Positions 44,946-56,100 of a stretch of 64,000 bases of DNA are shown piece by piece. The notes beneath the pieces are model-generated. The model ran no database searches, had not been told where the DNA came from, and saw nothing but the letters and a program-made list of their open reading frames with translations. Both the position numbers and the translations under genes were made by a program. The DNA comes from Halopseudomonas salegens. GTDB taxonomy: Bacteria; Pseudomonadota; Gammaproteobacteria; Pseudomonadales; Pseudomonadaceae. The DNA is taken from assembly GCF_900105655.1 (NCBI RefSeq), contig NZ_LT629787.1, forward strand, positions 2,604,001 through 2,668,000, in the 5' to 3' direction. The stretch's first letter is position 1; the number at the start of each line of letters is the position of its first letter.

Positions 44946-45839
44946 TTACAGCGTATGGTTAGCAACACTGCTCAACTTATGCTCTTTTATCATCCAGCGA
45001 GCCATTTCGCCAAAATCATTTTCAAGTTCAGAAAATATATGGGCCGTTCTTGGGCTAATCAAAGGATTCATATCAGAAACGGGAAGATTATACTTAATCG
45101 GTTCTTTTCTAAATTCGTAACCCCAGTTTGCGATAGCTGCAAGATTCAACGAGATGTTCGTATTTTTGATTTTATTCCAGATATCTCTTTGAATTGCTAC
45201 AGGCATCCTTTCGCCAAGCGTAACGGACTTTATCGCTTCTAAGGGGATATCCATGACATAAACAGGGAAACCATCATATTCACCAACCGGTTTACAATCG
45301 GAAAGATTTCTAACAATTCTATATTCTTTCTCATATTCCCAGTCCTTTGGTTTTACACAAAGCTCGGCAATAGGAATTGGTAATTCACTACTCAAATAAG
45401 AACTGATGTCTTTTTTAGGCCTATGCTCTCGATACTCTACATTAAATAGGCCCGTGAAAAATTCATGCTCTTCATCAAACTCAATAACGGCCCCTGAGTA
45501 TTCACCAGCATAGTGAGACCACATTAGCAGAGATGACTCATTTTTAGATAAGCATAGAATGCCAATGGATCTATTCAGTGAGCTTAAAATATTTCTAGAA
45601 TTGATGTCATTGCAATGGTCAGATTCAAAGTCAACGGCTAAATCACCAACACTCGGTTGCCTTCTGGGTGCGAGGACGTCAAAGCTGATAGATATGTCTT
45701 TAGGTTCGAAATCTACCGGAACATGTAGCTCCGGCACCATTTCAAACGGATCATTGAAAGCCCCCGGCTGAGTAAACCTTACACTACCGTCTAAAACCCT
45801 CAAGGTATTTTCAGGTGTCAAATACTTGTATAGAGGCAC
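44946..45839 (-). CDS. DUF2971 family protein
   Basis: A 297-residue protein with the DUF2971 layout: LYKYLTPENTLRVLDG at the N-terminus, FTQPGAFNDPFEM, then CLSKNESSLLMWSHYAGEYSGAVIEFD near residue 125 and WEYEKEYRIVR near 200. The family is common in defence-rich and mobile regions but has no proven activity. The start is GTG at 45839, chosen for the AAGGAGAAA site 6 nt upstream; the longer frame crosses the adjoining attC. Confidence 0.82.
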   Translation of the reverse strand: MPLYKYLTPENTLRVLDGSVRFTQPGAFNDPFEMVPELHVPVDFEPKDISISFDVLAPRRQPSVGDLAVDFESDHCNDINSRNILSSLNRSIGILCLSKNESSLLMWSHYAGEYSGAVIEFDEEHEFFTGLFNVEYREHRPKKDISSYLSSELPIPIAELCVKPKDWEYEKEYRIVRNLSDCKPVGEYDGFPVYVMDIPLEAIKSVTLGERMPVAIQRDIWNKIKNTNISLNLAAIANWGYEFRKEPIKYNLPVSDMNPLISPRTAHIFSELENDFGEMARWMIKEHKLSSVANHTL

Positions 45840-45853
45840 AGTTTCTCCTTGAG

Positions 45854-45931
45854 TGTTAACGCGAAGCTTTGCGGCAACTTTGGAGCCGCGCAGCGGTGGA
45901 AAAGTTGTCCGACAACAGCGCATTGTTATGC
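45854..45931 (-). other. attC site
   Basis: Cores TGTTAAC (45854-45860) and GTTATGC (45925-45931); arms GAAGCTTTGCGGCAACTTT / GCAGCGGTGGAAAAGTTGTCC, common type. Confidence 0.88.
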
Positions 45932-45947
45932 GCGTCCACCTCTTATC

Positions 45948-47345
45948 TCATGAAGCATAAACCTTAGTTAAATTATCATTCGTAAGTTTCAGCGCTGAAA
46001 ACTCTTCGGCAGAGCAAATGGTCAAATCTATCTTTTCAGCTTGCTGTCTTAATTCTGATTTTAAAATTCCGGAAACTCGCTCAACCGCATCTTTCGCCTG
46101 AAAATTCGAGTAAACGATAACTGCATCAATATCTTCGTATAGCTTTCGCCGTAGGTAAGACCCAAAGAGGTATACTTGGAGGCCTTTTGGCAGACTTGTA
46201 CGCTCGAGCGGCCGTTTAAAGGAATTTATTCGATTTTCGCGTTCGGATCTAAGCAAATAATTTAAGAAATGTTCGCCAGTCTTCCTTAACGCTCCCATAA
46301 ACTCCCCAAACATGAAAAGCCCTATTCCATGTTCGATGCATAGCTGCTTGGCACCTTCAGCGTATTGCCCTGCTGGGCAAGAACAAATAATAACTTCTAC
46401 TTGTGGATCGACAGCCATGACCTTTTCGAGAGTGTATTCAGTAAAATAATAAGTATTTGTCACAAACACCCGCAGCTCCCTGCCATCCTTTAATGTGATG
46501 GACATTGTAGCTCGATTAAGCTCTTCCATTTGATCTATAAAGTCATGATTGGCCAAGAACCGGTTTATAAACGTAGAAACTTGGTTGTGGCGGAACTCAA
46601 GTTCTTCTTCCCCTCTTCTTTCGAGAGGAGGCATTTCTACGCCTAACTTTGTTTTCACAAAGTGATCAAACTCTACAGGAAATAGCTTATAATCATTAAC
46701 TCTTTGTCCCAGCAGACAGTTATCTTCAAAAGCATCAACGTGAAGCTTATAATTAAGCATTGCCCTGTAGACATCCCAAGGATACGGAAAATTTCTTTTA
46801 TTTTTCTCTATTAAATTAACAATGCGGCGATTGTTTGGAAGAATAGTATCAAGGCACCTCCTTCGCCAAATAGTTAAGGCGTCACCAGATTCCCCCTCTA
46901 GGACCCTCTGTGAATATGGACCATATTCTCGAAAAATCGCTCCGTTCTCATCTAGAAGCTCACTCACATCAATCAACAATTCGCGCTCATCTGTCACTCT
47001 CGGAATATTGAAGAACTGCCTAACTTTCCTCTCATGATCAGATTTCCATATTCGAATTGTCTCTACGCTATATTCCTTCTCCAACTCATCTACGATTTTG
47101 TGACATTCAAGGCAGAGCATAATTAAATTGTCGAGACCATCTCGATCTATAAACTCTGCTAGCTCATGGTCACTTCGAGGCCCATTTTCACCATGACCAA
47201 TAATATGTGCTACGTTGGCCAGACTTACACTATCGTCCCCTACAGTGGCGAATAAGAAGCGGTTACAACTGGGGTTTTGACAATATCCGCCACAACCTGC
47301 CCAAAGCTGCCTCGCGACGTTAACAGGTATAGATTTTCTGGCCAT
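45948..47345 (-). CDS. HNH endonuclease-nucleotidyltransferase fusion
   Basis: A 465-residue two-domain protein. The N-terminal HNH nuclease (about 1-110) has zinc ligands C22 and C27, H47 in AHIIGH, N73 in LDNLIMLC, and C78/C81 with H82. The middle (about 250-345) is an alpha/beta segment with a possible ligand-sensing or nuclease fold. The C-terminal pol-beta-type nucleotidyltransferase has G395-S396, D405-I-D407 and a third Asp, D440, so the catalytic triad is complete. Nuclease plus NTase is a combination seen in antiviral and toxin systems. It is the largest cassette here and carries no second gene. Confidence 0.72.
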   Translation of the reverse strand: MARKSIPVNVARQLWAGCGGYCQNPSCNRFLFATVGDDSVSLANVAHIIGHGENGPRSDHELAEFIDRDGLDNLIMLCLECHKIVDELEKEYSVETIRIWKSDHERKVRQFFNIPRVTDERELLIDVSELLDENGAIFREYGPYSQRVLEGESGDALTIWRRRCLDTILPNNRRIVNLIEKNKRNFPYPWDVYRAMLNYKLHVDAFEDNCLLGQRVNDYKLFPVEFDHFVKTKLGVEMPPLERRGEEELEFRHNQVSTFINRFLANHDFIDQMEELNRATMSITLKDGRELRVFVTNTYYFTEYTLEKVMAVDPQVEVIICSCPAGQYAEGAKQLCIEHGIGLFMFGEFMGALRKTGEHFLNYLLRSERENRINSFKRPLERTSLPKGLQVYLFGSYLRRKLYEDIDAVIVYSNFQAKDAVERVSGILKSELRQQAEKIDLTICSAEEFSALKLTNDNLTKVYAS

Positions 47346-47399
47346 TCTAAGGTTTTTCCTATATTTGCTTTGTGCCTAAATTGCTCAGCCTATGGAAAC

Positions 47400-47477
47400 G
47401 CATAACGTGTGAACTCATGGGCCGGTTTGTAGCCGCGGAGCGGCGGAGAAGCGGTCCCATGCAGTGACTGGTTATAC
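47400..47477 (-). other. attC site
   Basis: Cores GCATAAC (47400-47406) and GTTATAC (47471-47477); arms GAACTCATGGGCCGGTTTG / GGCGGAGAAGCGGTCCCATG. Very close to the sites at 49804 and 39530. Confidence 0.88.
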
Positions 47478-47810
47478 GTCATATTGCCAAGCCTTCTTTT
47501 CGCATGCGCTAACCAACTGCGCGACCGTTATAGGCTCCTTCCTAGCGGCAACGTGCTCATCGCGATATTTAAGCTTGCGCATGAAAAACAGAATCCCCTT
47601 GAAGCAAGGTTCACATCTGAAGTGCCTGTCGAATTCAAATGAGGAAATATCGACGCCGAATTTGCTCGGTAATGCCTCAAATACTTCCCGTGCGTCATCT
47701 CCGTCTAGACCCAGATCGCCAAGAAGGGTGCTCTCTAAAGTCACGTACTCCTTGCGGATTCCAGACTCCGCTGCAACTAGCTCTATCAAATCGGCTTCAA
47801 GTTTAGTCAT
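47472..47810 (-). CDS. DUF1493 (acyl-carrier-like) protein
   Basis: A 112-residue protein with an acyl-carrier-like helical bundle: LIELVAAESGI, LGDLGLDGDDAREVFEALP, FGVDIS. The Ser that would carry phosphopantetheine in true ACPs (DSL) is replaced by GDD, as usual for DUF1493, so it is not expected to be modified. An IS21-family element lies 4 bp upstream of its ATG, with the ATG itself part of the duplicated target, so its original promoter is displaced by 2 kb. Its stop overlaps the attC core. Confidence 0.78.
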   Translation of the reverse strand: MTKLEADLIELVAAESGIRKEYVTLESTLLGDLGLDGDDAREVFEALPSKFGVDISSFEFDRHFRCEPCFKGILFFMRKLKYRDEHVAARKEPITVAQLVSACEKKAWQYDV

Positions 47811-47911
47811 GACTGTCACCGCCGGAGTAATACTGACCCACCAACGTCGACTTAAAATTGACCCACCTGAAGCAAAATGGCCGCCTAATCAAATGACCAG
47901 AGCGGCGGCCG

Positions 47912-49725
<1,814 letters not shown>

Positions 49726-49803
49726 TCGCCAAGGGTGGGTCAGTTTTAAACCGACGATATCGCCGATAAGTGGGTCAGTTTTGAACCGTCGTTGACACAT
49801 GAC

Positions 49804-49881
49804 GTATAACGTTTGAGCTCACGGGCCAGTTTGTAGCCGCGGAGCGGTGGAGAACTGGTCCCGTGCAGGGACTTGTTATGC
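49804..49881 (-). other. attC site
   Basis: Cores GTATAAC (49804-49810) and GTTATGC (49875-49881); arms GAGCTCACGGGCCAGTTTG / GGTGGAGAACTGGTCCCGTG. It is the site that originally joined the DUF1493 cassette to the next one and now abuts the IS21 target duplication. Confidence 0.88.
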
Positions 49882-49884
49882 ATT

Positions 49885-50211
49885 TTATACCTGCTTGCTT
49901 TTTGGAAAGCAGTGCCCGGGCTCGCCCGAAAAATGGAATATACCTCCACGTTTGCGCTCGAGATATTCCAAGTATGGCGCAATACTTTTGATCGATAATT
50001 CTAGCGCTTGAAATGGATCTACGCCGTGAATATTGATGATTTTTTCAAATGTTTCCGACAAGAATTCATGTGCGCAAACATAGCTATCTCTGGTCTCGGC
50101 TAACTCCGGCCTTGCTATGCTTACGAGATATGTTTCTTTGGCTCCATCTTTAAGCACAAGCTCGATTTCTCTTGTTGCAATAACATCGCTGAGTTTTGAG
50201 ACTAGAGCCAT
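49885..50211 (-). CDS. DUF6968-like protein (cassette)
   Basis: A 108-residue soluble alpha/beta protein: IATREIELVLKDGAKETYLVSIARPEL, then YVCAHEF and HGVDPFQALELSIKSIAPYLE. This order (beta strands, a C-containing turn, then G-x-D-x-x-Q-A-L-x-L) resembles DUF6968. No activity is known. A single-gene cassette. Confidence 0.55.
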   Translation of the reverse strand: MALVSKLSDVIATREIELVLKDGAKETYLVSIARPELAETRDSYVCAHEFLSETFEKIINIHGVDPFQALELSIKSIAPYLEYLERKRGGIFHFSGEPGHCFPKSKQV

Positions 50212-50229
50212 GGGTCAATTCCAGCGTAT

Positions 50230-50301
50230 GCATAACGCTTTGCTCACCGGAAAATTGGGAGCGTAGCGAGTAATTTTTCCGCGTGCAGCAATTTGTTAGG
50301 C
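50230..50301 (-). other. attC site
   Basis: Cores GCATAAC (50230-50236) and GTTAGGC (50295-50301); arms GCTCACCGGAAAATTGGGAGCG / GCGAGTAATTTTTCCGCGTGC. Confidence 0.88.
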
Positions 50302-50303
50302 GT

Positions 50304-50876
50304 CTACTTGGGAATGCTGTTAATCGCTAGCTGCATAACTGCGACATCTAGGATTAACATAATGATTAGTGATGAAAACACGATAGCTCCTTTATTTAAG
50401 GCGCCATGTACGGCTTTTGTAAAAATCAACCCATAAACAGTGATCATTAAAAATAATAAAATTGATATTGCGAGGGACGAAAAAGATATGCCTAGAATAT
50501 TGACTGATTTTCTGAAAAACACAGCTAAGACCGCCATGATTACGCCCAAAGAAGCAACGTTTCCATAATGAGCAAGCATGAAGTCAATATATTTTTTATC
50601 TTGCAGTTCCTTTAGGTCGATTATTTTGTTTATGTACTGATGGATGTTTATATTTTTTTCTCTAACAAAATAAAAAGCAAGGCTAAATAGAATAAATATA
50701 AACGCAGTAAGTAGAGATATTGATGAGTCTTTTCGTGTCCATTCTTCTGGATTTAGAGTTCCGTATGCCGTGGATAAAAGAAGGTAGGGTGTGCATGCAA
50801 CCATAGGTACAAAAATAACCACAAAAAGACTAATTAGCCAGTTAGTGCTTTCAGCGTTTTTATCATGTGTTGTCAC
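50304..50876 (-). CDS. Multi-helix membrane protein, unknown (cassette)
   Basis: A 190-residue protein with five hydrophobic helices (about 12-32, 46-66, 105-122, 130-150 and 160-182) and a short cytoplasmic N-terminus. Codon use is very AT-rich (many ATA, TTA and AAA), unlike the housekeeping genes, pointing to a foreign origin. No family is recognised. Confidence 0.65.
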   Translation of the reverse strand: MTTHDKNAESTNWLISLFVVIFVPMVACTPYLLLSTAYGTLNPEEWTRKDSSISLLTAFIFILFSLAFYFVREKNINIHQYINKIIDLKELQDKKYIDFMLAHYGNVASLGVIMAVLAVFFRKSVNILGISFSSLAISILLFLMITVYGLIFTKAVHGALNKGAIVFSSLIIMLILDVAVMQLAINSIPK

Positions 50877-50897
50877 TTTGTCAGTCCTGGGATAGAT

Positions 50898-50975
50898 GCC
50901 TAACGCCCGCCATCACCGGTGGCAAAACCGGAGCAAAGCGGAGGTTTTGGCATCCGGTGGATGGCCTGGTTATGT
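50898..50975 (-). other. attC site
   Basis: Cores GCCTAAC (50898-50904) and GTTATGT (50969-50975); arms CGCCATCACCGGTGGCAAAACCGG / GGTTTTGGCATCCGGTGGATGGC. Both cores are fully canonical. Confidence 0.9.
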
Positions 50976-50982
50976 GTTTTCA

Positions 50983-51198
50983 CTAGTCTTCTGGCTCAGG
51001 GTGTACCAAAACCAAAACACCATCATCTACCGTGCAGCTTTCATAATGTTCAAAATGGGCATCCAGTGCCTCAATGACATCATCCGCTAGCGCTGCCTCT
51101 GGTAATTTACACCGAGTAACTTTAGCACCTGCCTGAAAATCATCTTTCACTTCAAGCGTTATCGAAAGAATCAGGTCACTTAGTTCGTCATTTGTCAT
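50983..51198 (-). CDS. Small acidic protein, unknown (cassette)
   Basis: A 71-residue protein with an N-terminal helix (MTNDELSDLILSITLEVKDDF) and a beta-rich half ending DDGVLVLVHPEPED. Highly acidic, no motif recognised. RBS AGGAAG about 7 nt before the ATG. Second cassette from attI, so likely well placed for expression from an integron promoter. Confidence 0.6.
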   Translation of the reverse strand: MTNDELSDLILSITLEVKDDFQAGAKVTRCKLPEAALADDVIEALDAHFEHYESCTVDDGVLVLVHPEPED

Positions 51199-51249
51199 GT
51201 CACTTCCTTAATCTGGATTTGGCCGAAGCCATTCGAATTTCAATTTGAC

Positions 51250-51328
51250 ACATAACGCCCGGCACACGTGCCGATTTGTAGCCGCGGAGCGGCGGAGAAT
51301 CGGTCACTGTGCTGCCGATTGTTATGTG
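51250..51328 (-). other. attC site
   Basis: Left core ACATAAC near 51250-51256, right core GTTATGT at 51321-51328; arms CGGCACACGTGCCGATTTG / GCGGCGGAGAATCGGTCACTGTGCTGCCG. First attC of the array. Confidence 0.9.
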
Positions 51329-51329
51329 T

Positions 51330-51635
51330 TTAGGTGGCATAAAAATGAAAACCAAAACTAAGAGCTAAGCAAAAAATGGTTGAACCCAAAATCAACCCTG
51401 CAGCTTTCGCAGGTACTTCTGCTACTGGGTGCCTATACTTCTGCTGCCGGCCAAACACGGTTGTATGAGTTCGTAACCCGTACGGTGCGAACACCATGAA
51501 ATAGCCCATAGAACCTACAGCGATCGAAAATCCAAGCCAACCAAAGGAATTCGAAACGGTAACTTCGTTTATGGCACATATAATGGCCACGAAAATCGTC
51601 AAAATTAATAGTAGTGCGTAGATGGTACTTTTCAT
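51330..51635 (-). CDS. Three-helix membrane protein, unknown (first cassette)
   Basis: A 101-residue protein with three hydrophobic segments (about 3-22, 30-50 and 78-98) and a short hydrophilic loop. It is the cassette nearest to attI, which is where newly inserted cassettes sit and where expression from an integron promoter is highest. No family is recognised. Confidence 0.65.
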   Translation of the reverse strand: MKSTIYALLLILTIFVAIICAINEVTVSNSFGWLGFSIAVGSMGYFMVFAPYGLRTHTTVFGRQQKYRHPVAEVPAKAAGLILGSTIFCLALSFGFHFYAT

Positions 51636-51645
51636 CTGCTTTTAC

Positions 51646-51720
51646 ACATAACAGTGATTAGACCGCACGCGGCACTAATACATAATAGTTTGTTCGATAT
51701 AGCTCCAGCATAGCCGAACT
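51646..51720 (-). other. attI recombination site region
   Basis: The core ACATAAC at 51646-51652 (GTTATGT on the minus strand) marks the junction between the attI site and the first cassette. The 60-70 nt to its right should hold the IntI-binding sites. The exact right limit cannot be read from the sequence. Confidence 0.65.
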
Positions 51721-51788
51721 TCTGAAATCTTAGAAGCCAACAAAATCAAGCATTTACTCGACCTGAACAAGCCATCAGGTGTATTGGC

Positions 51789-51835
51789 TTGACATCTTCT
51801 TTTTGCTCAACCAATACTACTGTATAAATAACCAG
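51789..51835 (+). promoter_or_regulatory. intI promoter with overlapping LexA box
   Basis: A -35 TTGACA is at 51789-51794 and an AATACT/TACTGT -10 begins 18-20 nt later. CTG-N10-CAG at 51820-51835 (CTGTATAAATAACCAG) matches the LexA operator with one deviation (CCAG for ACAG) and covers the -10 region. LexA control of integron integrases is established in Vibrio and clinical integrons. Confidence 0.7.
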
Positions 51836-51848
51836 CCAAGAGGTTTGC

Positions 51849-52814
51849 ATGGACAGCTTACCCCCAAAACCCCGTTTGCGGGAGCAATTCCGTGCCGTCA
51901 TGCGTGTGCACCGATACAGCATCCGAACTGAAAAAACCTACTGGTACTGGATTCGGTACTTTCTGCGTTTTCATCAATTGCGCCACCCTCTGGAGCTTGG
52001 GCCAAGAGAAGTAAACGAGTTTCTCAGTTGGCTAGCGTCTGATCGTCAGGTTGCTGCTTCAACACAAAACCTGGCATTGAATGCAATCGTTTTTCTTTAT
52101 GCTCGAGTACTTGAGCAACCTTTGGGGGACATTGGCGATACCATCAGGGCCAAGCGTCCGCCTCGGCTACCGACTGTGCTTTCTCATCAAGAGGCCATGG
52201 CAATCATTTCTCGCCTTGCTACGCCATACGATTTACTGGCATCACTCATGTATGGCGCGGGGTTGAGAGTCGTCGAGTCAACCCGACTTAGAGTCAAGGA
52301 TATCGATTTCAACCGCCAGATCATTACTGTCCGCGATGGAAAGGGTGGTAAAGATCGCACCACTCTTCTCCCGGTCAGCATGATTGAACCCCTTCAACTG
52401 CGTTTACAAAGGCTGCAAGCCGCCTGGAAAGCTCAGGACCCTTTTTTCAAAACCCCGGTTTCACTGCCTTTCGCCCTGCGGCGCAAATACCCGCGCGCTC
52501 CCTATTCACTGGAATGGCAATGGCTTTTTCCTTCCGGCGGCGTTTGCCTGGATGATGAAGGCCAGTGTGTTCGCCACCATGTTCACGTAAGTACTGTTCA
52601 GCGCGCGGTAAAAATCGCTGTAGGAAAGGCCGGTATTGCTAAGCCCGCTGGCTGTCATACCTTTCGCCACACCTTTGCTACCGAGTTGCTGCGGCGTGGC
52701 AGCGATATTCGCACCGTACAGACTTTGCTCGGGCATGCGGATGTGCGTACTACGCAGATCTACACCCATGTCCTCGGTCAGGGGTTTGCCGGAGTGCAGA
52801 GCCCATTGGGCTGA
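51849..52814 (+). CDS. intI: Integron integrase (IntI, tyrosine recombinase)
   Basis: A 321-residue site-specific recombinase. The catalytic residues are R140 (GAGLR), H270 and R273 (HTFRH), H296 (GHADV) and nucleophile Y305 (QIYTH). The extra segment unique to IntI lies between the two halves at about 208-230 (FALRRKYPRAPYSLEWQWLFPS), which distinguishes it from other tyrosine recombinases. It recombines attC hairpins with attI. Start ATG has AAGAGG 8 nt upstream. The frame is complete, so cassette mobility may be ongoing. Confidence 0.95.
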   Translation: MDSLPPKPRLREQFRAVMRVHRYSIRTEKTYWYWIRYFLRFHQLRHPLELGPREVNEFLSWLASDRQVAASTQNLALNAIVFLYARVLEQPLGDIGDTIRAKRPPRLPTVLSHQEAMAIISRLATPYDLLASLMYGAGLRVVESTRLRVKDIDFNRQIITVRDGKGGKDRTTLLPVSMIEPLQLRLQRLQAAWKAQDPFFKTPVSLPFALRRKYPRAPYSLEWQWLFPSGGVCLDDEGQCVRHHVHVSTVQRAVKIAVGKAGIAKPAGCHTFRHTFATELLRRGSDIRTVQTLLGHADVRTTQIYTHVLGQGFAGVQSPLG

Positions 52815-53168
52815 CTTTCAGTGGTTCGAAGACGCTACCGCCCTACCCTGTTTACGCGAGCATGCCGGAATGCAGTTACTTGGATTGTGAGCAGGAAGGT
52901 GGCCGTCCGTGCCGATAGGCGGGATGTCAGCATTCCTTGCTGTATTGAACATAGCGTGACTTTTGGGTGGATGTAAAGGCGTCTACCTCAGCCCATACCC
53001 GCATTTGGTCCACGGCCTTTCGCGGAGCTCAGGGTGTTTGAAAACCTTCCCCCTCTCCCCAACCCCGCCTGCAGCCCCCGGCCCTTCGCAGAGCTCAGGG
53101 CGTTCGAGCGGGCGAAGCGGTGCTTCGCTGTTTACCGCCCTCACCCCGCAAGGGGAGAGGGGCTAGAT
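52815..53168. repeat. Intergenic stretch with short dispersed repeats
   Basis: No gene is seen in these 354 nt. Two near-identical 25-nt units, CCTTTCGCGGAGCTCAGGGTG (about 53015-53039) and CCCTTCGCAGAGCTCAGGGCG (about 53081-53105), occur 65 nt apart. A GCGAAGC/GCTTCGC hairpin (53112-53128, then TGTTT) and a CCCTC.CCCC GCAA GGGG.GAGGG hairpin (53138-53161) follow; the latter probably terminates purL and intI transcription from either side. Confidence 0.6.
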
Positions 53169-56100
53169 TTAACCTACCCAGGCGCGGGCGTTGCGGAACA
53201 TGCGCATCCAGCCGCCGTCTTCGTTCCAGTCATCGGGGTGCCAGGAGTTCTGTACGGCGCGGAATACGCGCTCGGGGTGCGGCATCATGATGGTGACACG
53301 GCCGTCGCGGGTGGTCAGGCCGGTGATGCCGCGGGGCGAGCCGTTGGGGTTGGCCGGGTAGCGTTCGGTCATGCGGCCACGATTGTCGATATAGCGCAGG
53401 GTCACGCTGTTGCTGGCTTCGCAGGCATCAACAGCGGTGCTGCTGCTGAATTCGGCGTGGCCTTCGCCGTGGGCGATGGCGATGGGCAGGCGGGTGCCGA
53501 CCATGCCATTGAGGAAGATCGACGGTGAGGCTTGCACTTCGACCAGGGCAACGCGGGCTTCGAACTGCTCGGACCGGTTGCGCACAAAGTGCGGCCAGTG
53601 CTCGCTGCCGGGTATCAGTTCACGCAGGTTGGATAGCATCTGACAGCCGTTGCACACGCCGAGGGCAAAGGTGTCAGTACGCTGGAAGAACTCACTGAAG
53701 GCTTCGCGCGCGTCGGCGTTGAACAGGATGGATTTGGCCCAGCCCTCGCCGGCACCCAGTACGTCACCGTAGGAAAAGCCGCCACAGGCAACCAGGCCAC
53801 GGAAGTCGGCCAGATCGACACGGCCCGCCAGAATGTCGCTCATATGCACATCGATGGCATTGAAGCCGGCGCGGGTAAAGGCGGCGGCCATTTCAATCTG
53901 ACCATTGACGCCCTGCTCGCGCAGGATGGCAACTTGTGGTCGCATGCCACTGTTGATGTAGGGTGCGGCGACGTCTTCATCAACGTCATAGCTGAGCAGT
54001 ACCTGCAGGCCGGGGTTACCGTCATCGGCCAGGCCTTCGAATTCCTGATCGGCGCAATCGGCATTGTCACGCAGGCGCTGGATTTGCCAGCTGGTTTCGC
54101 TCCAGGCTTGTTGCCAGGCTGCGCGGGTGCCGCTGAGCAAGACCTCGTCATTGAAACTGAAGTTGAGGACCTGGGCACTCTGTGGCTGGCCGATGACGGC
54201 GCTGCAATCACCCAGGCCGGCGCCGGAGAGTTGCGCCAGTACGCTTTCAGTGTCGCTCTGCCGCACCTGAATCACCGCACCCAGCTCTTCGTTGAACAAC
54301 ACGGCAGCCAGTGCGCTGGCATTATCGGCCAGAACGTCCAGGTTGATCGTCAGGCCGCAGTGGCCGGCAAAGGCCATTTCCGCAACGGTGGCGAGCAGCC
54401 CGCCATCGGAGCGGTCGTGATAGGCGATCAGTTGCCCATCGTTATTCAGGCCCTGGATCACGGCGAAGAAGGCTTTCAGGTCTTCGGCGTCGTCCAGGTC
54501 CGGGCCTTGCTGGCCGAGTTTGTTGTAGACCTGGGCCAGGGCCGAGCCGCCAAGACGGTTCTGGCCACGGCCGAGATCAATCAGGATCAGATCCGTATCA
54601 CCCTGGTCCATGCGCAGTTGCGGGGTCAGGGTCTGGCGGGCGTTCTGCACCGGGGCAAAGCCGGTGACGATCAGTGACAGCGGCGAGGTGACGCTCTTGT
54701 CATCACCGCCATCGTTCCAGCGGGTTTTCATCGACATCGAGTCTTTGCCGACCGGGATGGTAATACCCAGTTCGGGGCAGAGTTCCATACCTACGGCTTT
54801 CACCGTATCAAACAGACGCGCATCTTCACCCGGGTGACCGGCAGCGGCCATCCAGTTGGCGGAGAGTTTGATATCGGACAGTTTCTCGATACGCGCAGCG
54901 GCCAGGTTGGTAACGGTTTCAGCGACCGCCATGCGACCGGAAGCCGGCGCATCCAGCAGCGCCAGCGGGGTGCGCTCGCCCATGGCCATGGCTTCACCAG
55001 TCAGCACATCGAAGCTGCTGGTGGTGACCGCACAATCGGCGACCGGCACTTGCCAGGGGCCGACCATCTGGTCGCGGGCGACCATGCCGGTAATGCTGCG
55101 GTCGCCAATGGTAATCAGGAAGTTCTTGCTGGCGACTGCCGGCAGGCGCAGTACGCGCAGGGCGGCTTCTTCCAGCGGCATATCGGCGCTGAAATCATCC
55201 TGCGGCGAGGCTTCGCGCGTCACATCCCGATGCATGCGCGGCGGCTTGCCAAGCAGAACCGACAGCGGCATATCCACCGGCTGGTTCTCGAAGTGCTCGT
55301 CGTTGAGCAGCAGCAATTGTTCTTCGGTGGCTTCACCGACCACCGCGTGCGGGCAACGCTCGCGCTCGCAAATCGCCTGGAAGCGCTCATAGTCGGCATT
55401 GTCCACCGCCATGACGTAACGCTCCTGGGATTCATTCGACCAGATTTCCGCCGGGCTCATGCCGGGTTCGTCATTGGGCACCTTGCGCAGTTCGAAGCGA
55501 CCACCACGGCCGCCATCATTGACCAGCTCAGGGAAAGCGTTCGACAGCCCGCCGGCACCTACGTCATGAATAAAGGCAATCGGGTTCTTGTCGCCCAGCT
55601 GCCAGCAGCGGTCGATGACTTCCTGACAGCGGCGTTCCATTTCCGGGTTTTCGCGTTGCACGGAGGCAAAATCAAGATCTTCGGCACTGGCACCGGTGGC
55701 CATGGAAGAGGCCGCGCCGCCGCCCAGACCGATCAGCATTGCCGGGCCGCCGAGTACGATCAGCTTGGCGCCCACGGTAATCTCGGCTTTCTCGACGTGA
55801 TTGGCGCGGATGTTACCCAGCCCGCCGGCAATCATGATCGGCTTGTGGTAGCCGCGAATTTCCGGGCCACGGGGTGACTGCACCGTGTGCTCGAAGGTAC
55901 GGAAGTAACCGGTCAGGTTGGGGCGACCAAATTCGTTATTGAAGGCCGCGCCGCCCAGCGGGCCTTCAATCATGATCTGCAGTGGGCTGACGATACGACC
56001 GGGTTTGCCGTTGTCTTCTTCCCAGGGCTGCAAAAAGCCGGGAATGCGCAGGTTGGATACGGTAAAACCGGCCAGGCCGGCTTTTGGCTTGCCACCACGC

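Noticed and set aside
45840..45923. N-terminal extension of the DUF2971 protein
   Set aside because: The extension translates attC sequence; a GTG with a strong AAGGAG site lies at 45839.
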